Below, one piece after another: positions 6,007 to 10,272 of a stretch of 10,272 nucleotides of DNA; within the stretch, counting starts at the first letter, position 1, and each line of letters starts with the position of its first letter. The stretch comes from Deltaproteobacteria bacterium (lineage in GTDB: Bacteria > Myxococcota_A > UBA9160 > SMWR01): assembly GCA_019313605.1 (NCBI GenBank), contig JAFDAW010000084.1:1-10272 (forward strand). Reading direction: 5' to 3'. The notes under the pieces were generated by a model. The model worked only from the letters and a program-made list of their open reading frames with translations, searched no databases and was not told the origin of the DNA. Both the position numbers and the translations under genes were made by a program.

Positions 6007-6831
6007 ATGACCTCCAGACTGACGATTGGCCCCGACACGCAGCTCTGCGGCATCGCGCTGCATCCGGCCGGGCACACCCGCTCACCGGCGATGCACAATG
6101 CGGCTTTTGCGGCGCTGGGAATCGACGCCGTCTACCTGACCTTCGACGTGCCGCCGGAAGATCTCGCCGCCGCGATTTCCGGGGTGCGCGCGATCGGCAT
6201 CCGGCAGCTCGCGATCTCGATCCCGCACAAGGAAAGCGTCATCGCATTGCTCGATGACGTCGACGAGACCGCGCGGCGAATCGGCGCCGTCAATACGGTC
6301 ACCCGGCGGGGCGCCAAGCTCGTGGGGTCGAATACCGACTGGCTGGGCGCCGTTCGCGCAATCGAGAGCGTCACGGCTGTGGCCGATGCGCGAGCAGTCG
6401 TGCTCGGAGCCGGGGGCGCCGCTCGCGCGGTGGTCTACGGTCTGCGCGCACGGGGTGCGAACGTGACCGTGCTCAACCGCAGTCCAGATCGAGCCGAACA
6501 ACTCTGCGCCGATCTCGAAGCGGAGGCATCCGGCCCGATCTCCGCACTCGAGAATATCCCCCACAACATTCTGGTGAACACCACATCCGTCGGCCTCGCC
6601 GGAGACGAGTCGCCAGTCGATCCGAGCTGGATCGATCCAGCCGCCGTGGTCATGGACGCCGTCTACCAACCCCCCGAAACCCGGCTGCTGCGGGATGCGG
6701 CTTCGCGAGGCGCGCGCACGATCCCGGGCAAATGGATGCTCGTTCATCAGGCTGCGGAGCAACTGCGCGAGTGGACCGGGCTGGACGCGCCCGTCGAGGT
6801 CATGGCCGAGGCATTCGACCGGGTGGGATGA
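6007..6831 (+). CDS. aroE: Shikimate dehydrogenase (NADP+)
   Basis: Reduces 3-dehydroshikimate to shikimate with NADPH in aromatic amino acid synthesis. The protein is 274 residues, matching the ~272 of E. coli AroE. Substrate-side motifs are HTRSPAMHNAAF (23-34), ISIPHKESV with the catalytic Lys75, GAVNTV (92-97) and NTDW with Asp111. The cofactor side has the glycine-rich VVLGAGGAARAV (131-142) and NRSPDRA, the usual position for NADP specificity. The end carries NTTSVGL, DAVYQPPETRLL and the MLVHQA Gln. The open frame extends back to 5437, but that part is antisense to purE, so the ATG at 6007 with agagga 10 bases upstream is the sensible start. The gene appears monocistronic and ends 15 bases before a strong hairpin. 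Confidence 0.97.
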   Translation: MTSRLTIGPDTQLCGIALHPAGHTRSPAMHNAAFAALGIDAVYLTFDVPPEDLAAAISGVRAIGIRQLAISIPHKESVIALLDDVDETARRIGAVNTVTRRGAKLVGSNTDWLGAVRAIESVTAVADARAVVLGAGGAARAVVYGLRARGANVTVLNRSPDRAEQLCADLEAEASGPISALENIPHNILVNTTSVGLAGDESPVDPSWIDPAAVVMDAVYQPPETRLLRDAASRGARTIPGKWMLVHQAAEQLREWTGLDAPVEVMAEAFDRVG

Positions 6832-6846
6832 AATCTCGCTGAAACA

Positions 6847-6876
6847 AATAGGCCGGCCTTTTCAGGCCGGCCTATT
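6847..6876. terminator. Shared hairpin between aroE and the ferredoxin operon
   Basis: A perfect 12-bp stem (aataggccggcc with its complement) closes a six-base loop, ttttca. It lies 15 bases after the aroE stop and 42 bases after the ferredoxin stop, between convergent genes, so it probably serves both. Read on the minus strand it is followed by the T-rich tatttgttt, fitting an intrinsic terminator for the rplX-rpmG-ferredoxin unit. On the plus strand the tail is poor in T (acaccgg), so aroE termination is less certain. Confidence 0.85.
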
Positions 6877-6918
6877 ACACCGGAAGCGTAGATTGGATGA
6901 CCCTATGGGCCGACCCAA

Positions 6919-7272
6919 CTACGCCGAATAGCCCCACTTGGTTTTGTTCTCTTCGATCTGCTGCGGACTCGGCTTGGGCTTCTCCTCAACCTCGGGAACC
7001 GAAAAGGAGTCCTTGTCGTCGAGGATCTTGGCGTTGAGCCCCGTGTCGTCGGTAAAGACCGGCGGTACCTGCTCGTCCTCGAAGATGGCTTCCCACGGGC
7101 ACTCAGGCTCACACACGCCGCAGTTGATGCACTCTTCGGGATCGATATAGAGCTGATTCGGGAAGGTGCTCTTGTCTTCTCCGTCATAGACGTAAATGCA
7201 ATCTACCGGACAAACCTCTACACAACCCTGATCGACGCAGTCGCGGCAGAGCCGCGTGATTACCCAGGTCAT
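6919..7272 (-). CDS. 7Fe-type ferredoxin ([3Fe-4S][4Fe-4S])
   Basis: Small soluble electron carrier of 117 residues, related to Azotobacter ferredoxin I/FdxA. The N-terminal block carries C9, C12, C17, C21 and C25 (RLCRDCVDQGCVEVCPVDC), and the second block C48, C51, C54 and C58 (ECINCGVCEPECP). By comparison with ferredoxin I, C9, C17 and C58 should hold the 3Fe cluster and C21, C48, C51 and C54 the 4Fe cluster. The loop between blocks (YVYDGEDKSTFPNQLYIDPE) is about eight residues longer than in ferredoxin I. The C-terminus is charged (EEKPKPSPQQIEENKTK) and diverges from it. It is the last gene of an apparent operon after rplX and rpmG (53-base gap) and has an aggggtga ribosome site. A possible partner is not visible. 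Confidence 0.93.
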   Translation of the reverse strand: MTWVITRLCRDCVDQGCVEVCPVDCIYVYDGEDKSTFPNQLYIDPEECINCGVCEPECPWEAIFEDEQVPPVFTDDTGLNAKILDDKDSFSVPEVEEKPKPSPQQIEENKTKWGYSA

Positions 7273-7325
7273 CTTCTCACCCCTAGTGAATCTCGAGTTT
7301 GAGAGCAGCCGCGCTAGAACCGCTG

Positions 7326-7496
7326 CTACTTGAGTTTCGTTTCCTTGTACACGACATGCTTGCGCACTACAGGATCGTACTTCTTGAGTTCGACCTTGCC
7401 AGGCGTATTCGTCTTGTTCTTCACCGTCGTATAGAAATGCCCGGTACCCGCTGACGACTCGAGCTTGATTTTCTCGCGCTTACCCTTCTTGGCCAT
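7326..7496 (-). CDS. rpmG: 50S ribosomal protein L33
   Basis: A 56-residue basic protein of the large ribosomal subunit. Its sequence closely follows E. coli L33: it begins MAKKGKREKIKLESSAGTGH, continues FYTTVKNK and ends DPVVRKHVVYKETKLK. It has no cysteines, so it is the zinc-independent form; other bacteria have a four-cysteine version. The start ATG at 7496 is preceded by gaggag (7507-7512 on the minus strand), which lies in the last codons of rplX. The gap to rplX is only 6 bases, so the two are co-transcribed. In many bacteria rpmG lies before secE-nusG or next to rpmB; here the next gene is a ferredoxin. The identification is secure. Confidence 0.97.
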   Translation of the reverse strand: MAKKGKREKIKLESSAGTGHFYTTVKNKTNTPGKVELKKYDPVVRKHVVYKETKLK

Positions 7497-7502
7497 GGCC
7501 GC

Positions 7503-7832
7503 CTAGCTCCTCGGAGGTTCGGGCACGGCTTCACCGCTCTTGGCGAAGACGCGAATGCGCCGACCGTCCTCTTCACGAATGCGCGTCCGGCTCGGCTTGT
7601 TGTCGGACGGGTCGACGAGCATCACATTCGAGGGATTGATGTAACCCTCTTGCTCGATGATACCGCCAGCTCGGGCATCGCGGCGCCCGGGCTTGAGGTG
7701 CCGCTTTTGAAGCCGAACCTTCTCCACCCGAATCATTCCATTGGCTCGGACGGCGATGATGCGACCCTGCTTGCCGCGATCTGCCCCTGTGACGACCTGA
7801 ACCAGGTCGCCTTTTCGTATGCGTTGTGCCAC
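7503..7832 (-). CDS. rplX: 50S ribosomal protein L24
   Basis: Early-assembly protein of the large ribosomal subunit that binds 23S rRNA; 109 residues against 104 in E. coli. The KOW motif is at about residues 7-34 (KGDLVQVVTGADRGKQGRI), followed by the family signature GGIIEQEGYINPSNVMLVDP and a basic GRRIRVFAKSGE end. The start is GTG at 7832, fixed by a perfect aggagg 8 bases upstream. L24 normally sits between rplN and rplE in the spc operon. Here it heads a small operon with rpmG and a ferredoxin, and no other ribosomal gene is in view. It may be the only copy moved elsewhere or a second copy; the window cannot decide. All conserved blocks are intact. Confidence 0.97.
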   Translation of the reverse strand: MAQRIRKGDLVQVVTGADRGKQGRIIAVRANGMIRVEKVRLQKRHLKPGRRDARAGGIIEQEGYINPSNVMLVDPSDNKPSRTRIREEDGRRIRVFAKSGEAVPEPPRS

Positions 7833-8194
7833 TTCGATAGCCTCCTGCGAGGCGGTATGAGTGCGTCAAACGGACGCTCCAGTCAACCCCTTCCTGAGGA
7901 AAAACAGCTGAGTGGAGCGTTTCAGGTCCGATTCGAAGCCCCGCCGACAGGTGCAGCCAGTCGTGGGCCGGCTGGCCCGAAACCGGGGGCGATTTCCGCT
8001 CCTGGTTCGCCCCGCGGGGCCACGGATTCTACCTGGATTTGACACACCCGCGCTTTCGTTGAGCCGAAGTCTGTGGGACACTCTCGCCCGGTTGGGGAGC
8101 CCCCTCGCCTTTCAGGAGTCGGCTAAATACCACCCGCGGTCTCCCGGTCGAGAGCCGCATCCATTCGGCGGGCGAAACTAGAACCGCGCGAAAA

Positions 8195-8200
8195 TATGAT
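8195..8200 (+). promoter_or_regulatory. Candidate -10 box for the exported-protein gene
   Basis: tatgat matches the TATAAT consensus at five of six positions and stands out in GC-rich DNA, inside aaaatatgat. No -35 close to TTGACA is found 16-18 bases upstream, so an activator or a different sigma factor would be needed. It would place a transcript start near 8207, giving a leader of about 90 bases. Confidence 0.3.
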
Positions 8201-8209
8201 ACCGGGGAC

Positions 8210-8278
8210 TTCGGGATTCTACTCGTCCAAGCTGCTGGGTTGGTCTTGGCTGGTTGATGCGACGAAGCGACACCCGAA
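8210..8278 (+). promoter_or_regulatory. Possible folded mRNA leader
   Basis: Three nested complementary pairs lie just before the ribosome site. They are ttcggg (8210-8215) with cccgaa (8273-8278), tcgtc (8223-8227) with gacga (8261-8265), and caag (8228-8231) with cttg (8245-8248). The outer arm ends four bases before taggag. The layout would suit translational control, but stems this short can arise by chance and no known riboswitch class was recognised. Confidence 0.25.
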
Positions 8279-8281
8279 AAG

Positions 8282-8287
8282 TAGGAG
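8282..8287 (+). promoter_or_regulatory. Shine-Dalgarno deciding a TTG start
   Basis: taggag lies 9 bases upstream of TTG 8297. It supports this rare start codon, which also provides a complete signal peptide. No ATG or GTG further in would keep the signal peptide intact. Confidence 0.6.
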
Positions 8288-8296
8288 CCTGAGCCG

Positions 8297-9118
8297 TTGA
8301 ATCTCAGATTGACCTTGGGGGGGGATCGGTCCAAAGGCCTCCTGCTCGCCGTTGCCGCGTCACTGATTTCAACCGCATCCGCTTGGGCCGATTCGGAGCT
8401 GATGCTCGCCTACCCGACCAGCTTCGGGAAGATCCAGGCGGCAACCTTCGACGAGGGCCGCCAGCGCGTCGGCGATGCGAACTTCGAAATCGAGAAACTC
8501 GAAGACGGAACGGTGCGCATTATTGCCGAAAGTGGCGTTGACGGTGGTCCGCACACGATCGCAACCGCAACGCTTTCGCCGATTGTCGATACCAACCTGC
8601 TGCGCCCGGTCTACCAGCAGTCCAGCTCCTTCGATGCGGACAATCGACCGCTGGGCACGATGCGCATCGACCACACCACCGGCGAGGCAACTTGCAGCCG
8701 CCCCCATGCAGACGGCGAGGGCATGCGCACGCAACGCGTGCCTCTACCGACCGATGATCGCATCGCCAACGTACCGCTCACTCTGCTCTTCGATCCACTC
8801 GTCAAGGGCGATGTTGCGACTGTCGATTTCCAGATTCTGCTCTGCCGATACAATGCCAAGCTGCTGGACTTCCAGGCGAAAGTCGTGCGCAGAGACGAGG
8901 CCACCGACGGTGGCGACGCGCTCGTCGAGGTTCGTTACGGCCCCGACTTCGGCTCCGTCTTCTCCCTGCTGGCCAAAGCCGTCGTGCCGCGACTCTCGTT
9001 CTGGTTCGACCCGGCCTCATCCAGTCCCTGGATCGCGCATCGGATGCCGCTGTACGCAGACGGCCCCGAGGTCTTCGTCGTCCGACAGGGAATCGAAACG
9101 AACACCCTGCTCGACTGA
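8297..9118 (+). CDS. Exported protein of unknown function
   Basis: I do not recognise this 273-residue protein. The first ~32 residues form a signal peptide with a basic N-region (NLRLTLGGDRSK), a hydrophobic stretch (GLLLAVAASLISTASA) and a likely signal peptidase I site AWA/DS, so the mature protein is probably periplasmic. It has no lipobox and no further membrane segment. The mature part alternates short hydrophobic and charged runs (FEIEKLEDGTVRIIAES, TMRIDHTTGEATC, EVRYGPDFGSVF), as expected of a mainly beta fold. It contains two cysteines. The general layout recalls DUF3108-like periplasmic beta proteins, but that is only an impression. Start is TTG with taggag upstream. The downstream FAD oxidoreductase begins 74 bases later on the same strand; a shared transcript is possible but not shown. 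It is very probably a real gene, given the signal peptide and spacing. Confidence 0.8.
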   Translation: MNLRLTLGGDRSKGLLLAVAASLISTASAWADSELMLAYPTSFGKIQAATFDEGRQRVGDANFEIEKLEDGTVRIIAESGVDGGPHTIATATLSPIVDTNLLRPVYQQSSSFDADNRPLGTMRIDHTTGEATCSRPHADGEGMRTQRVPLPTDDRIANVPLTLLFDPLVKGDVATVDFQILLCRYNAKLLDFQAKVVRRDEATDGGDALVEVRYGPDFGSVFSLLAKAVVPRLSFWFDPASSSPWIAHRMPLYADGPEVFVVRQGIETNTLLD

Positions 9119-9192
9119 AAACACGCCGCTTCGCGGTCATTGGCGCGCGAGTGTCGTGGGCTAGCTTCCCGAAAACATCATCGGGAGCCGCC

Positions 9193-10272
9193 ATGCCTCA
9201 CTGCGACGTCGTCATCGTTGGAGCCGGAGTCATCGGCTCTTCGATCGCCTACCACCTCGGCAAGCGCGGGATGCACTCCACCGTGGTCGAGCGCGAGTCG
9301 ATCGGAACGCGCGCCTCGGGCAAGGCCTGGGCTGTGCTCTCGTACCCGCCGACGCTGATCGCCGACGAAGTCATGCACCACCCGATCGACGACGCTGCCG
9401 GCGTGGACCTCGCCGAAATGCCCGCGGACGACACCGTCGGAAACTGGCTCTCTCTCTTCTCGTCGTCGTACGAACGAATGCCGGACCTGGCCCTCGAGAT
9501 CTCCGAGCGAGGCGGCATCGACGTCGAGTACGGCGAGTCGCTCAACACATTGCTCTTCACCGAAGCGGATATCGAGGAGGAGGGACGTGACGGCCTGCTG
9601 GCTCCGTACCTTCAGGCTGGGGGGATCGAGACCGGCTGGCTCGACTCTGCACAGCTGCGGGAGGTCTTTCCGTCGCTCGCGTCGAAATGGGTCGCGGGCA
9701 TCACCAACCCGGAGGGTCAGGTCGAGTCGTACAAGTACACCCTGGGCCTCGCACAGGCAGCCGAGCGCCTGGGCGCCCGCATGAAGCAAGGGGAAGCAGT
9801 GGGATTCGCCACGCGGGGAGATCGGATCACCGGCTTGAAACTCGCGACGAGCGACCTGCTGGAGGCCGACCACTTCGTGATCGCCGCCGGCCCCTGGTCG
9901 CACCGCGTGGTATCGCACCTCGGTGTCGATCTCCCGATGAATTTGGCCATGACCGAGTGCGTTCGGGTCGAGGTGCCCGGGGGATTGCCCTTCCAGACGC
10001 TCGGCGCGGGCGACTTTTGGATCATCCCCAAACTGAACGGCGAGGTGATCCTGAGCCAGTACGTGGGCAGCATCAGCTCGCGCGACGAATTCGACGATTC
10101 GCTCACCGAAGAACTGAGGCTGCGAACCGTGTCGGGTTGCGCGGAGATCCTGCCTCAACTCGAAGAGGCCAAGCTGCTGGAGCACCGTGGCGACCTGCTC
10201 GCCATGCGGGCTTCGGCGCCGTTCCAGAAGCCCACGCTCGGGCGCCTGCCGCGATGGGAGAACGGCTACCTC
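9193..10272 (+). CDS. FAD-dependent oxidoreductase, DAO family, 3'-truncated
   Basis: 360 residues are visible before the window ends, with no stop. The N-terminal dinucleotide-binding motif DVVIVGAGVIGSSIAYHL (5-22) with Glu33 (VVERES) binds FAD. A second FAD contact, VIAAGPWS (229-236), is typical of the DAO family (PF01266), which includes glycine, sarcosine and D-amino acid oxidases and dehydrogenases. The final GRLPRWENGYL fits the point just before the family's last flavin-binding segment, so perhaps 40-100 residues are missing. It presumably oxidises an amine or amino acid; the substrate cannot be read from sequence. The start ATG has cgggag (9182-9187) 5 bases upstream. There is no signal peptide, so it is cytoplasmic or membrane-associated. 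Confidence 0.92.
   Translation, partial: MPHCDVVIVGAGVIGSSIAYHLGKRGMHSTVVERESIGTRASGKAWAVLSYPPTLIADEVMHHPIDDAAGVDLAEMPADDTVGNWLSLFSSSYERMPDLALEISERGGIDVEYGESLNTLLFTEADIEEEGRDGLLAPYLQAGGIETGWLDSAQLREVFPSLASKWVAGITNPEGQVESYKYTLGLAQAAERLGARMKQGEAVGFATRGDRITGLKLATSDLLEADHFVIAAGPWSHRVVSHLGVDLPMNLAMTECVRVEVPGGLPFQTLGAGDFWIIPKLNGEVILSQYVGSISSRDEFDDSLTEELRLRTVSGCAEILPQLEEAKLLEHRGDLLAMRASAPFQKPTLGRLPRWENGYL

Larger units (their letters stand above)
7833..8296. other. 464-base non-coding region between divergent transcription units
   Basis: No frame here gives a recognisable protein. On the rplX side, minus-strand aggagg (7841-7846) is the ribosome site of its GTG start. A good -35 (TTGACT on the minus strand, 7881-7886) has no matching -10 at 17±1 bases, so the rplX promoter is only suspected. 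The middle is GC-rich with small hairpins: gggcc/ggccc at 7965-7980, a 7-bp stem 7986-7992/8007-8013, and the 12-bp palindrome gccccgcggggc at 8009-8020. The right end holds a -10-like tatgat and a possibly folded leader for the next gene. I searched for tRNA, SRP RNA and common riboswitch cores and found none. Confidence 0.6.

Noticed and set aside
7925..7945. Minus-strand ttcgaatc resembles a tRNA T loop
   Set aside because: The flanking five bases do not pair as a T stem, and no acceptor, D or anticodon arm could be placed.
7920..7962. caggtccg...gaagcc resembles the core of the SRP RNA
   Set aside because: The GGAA-type tetraloop and the following AGCAGCC arm are missing and no long hairpin encloses it.
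7912..8181. Small plus-strand frame (89 codons), and an overlapping minus-strand frame 7866-8081
   Set aside because: No ribosome site, no recognisable motif, Arg/Pro-rich composition typical of chance frames in GC-rich spacer.
9178..10185. 335-codon minus-strand open frame
   Set aside because: Antisense to the FAD oxidoreductase, whose GAGVIG and AAGPWS motifs prove the plus strand.

Overview
The window is GC-rich bacterial chromosome with tightly packed, ordinary-looking genes. The mix of genes and the codon style suggest a deltaproteobacterial-type lineage (Myxococcota, Desulfobacterota or Binatota). That placement is an inference from general character, not from a marker comparison. No transposase, integrase, phage gene, CRISPR array, rRNA or tRNA was seen.

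Positions 1-4660, plus strand: the window opens inside an Hsp70 (DnaK-family) gene. Its helical lid appears to be replaced by a long acidic, repeat-rich tail. Three bases later comes a small J-domain protein with a TPR-like C-terminus, so the two look like a dedicated chaperone/co-chaperone pair. After a 153-base gap follows a large predicted lipoprotein with two thioredoxin/redoxin-like domains and eight CXXCH haem sites arranged as two duplicated tetrahaem modules. This is the most unusual gene in the window.

Positions 4610-6831: a family 4 (4Fe-4S) uracil-DNA glycosylase overlaps the end of the cytochrome gene. It starts at a GTG just after a perfect 22-bp palindrome. purE (purine synthesis) lies on the minus strand, convergent with the glycosylase and divergent from aroE (shikimate dehydrogenase).

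Positions 6847-7832, minus strand: rplX (L24), rpmG (L33, 56 aa) and a 7Fe-type ferredoxin form an apparent operon. It ends at a strong hairpin shared with the end of aroE. Neither ribosomal protein gene is in its usual neighbourhood.

Positions 7833-10272: a 464-base non-coding region holds a candidate promoter and a possibly structured leader. These precede a TTG-started exported protein of unknown function. The window ends inside an FAD-dependent DAO-family oxidoreductase that runs off the edge.

No single system spans the window. The parts most worth following up are the redoxin/octahaem fusion lipoprotein, the Hsp70 with an acidic tail in place of a lid and its J-protein partner, and the displaced rplX-rpmG pair.
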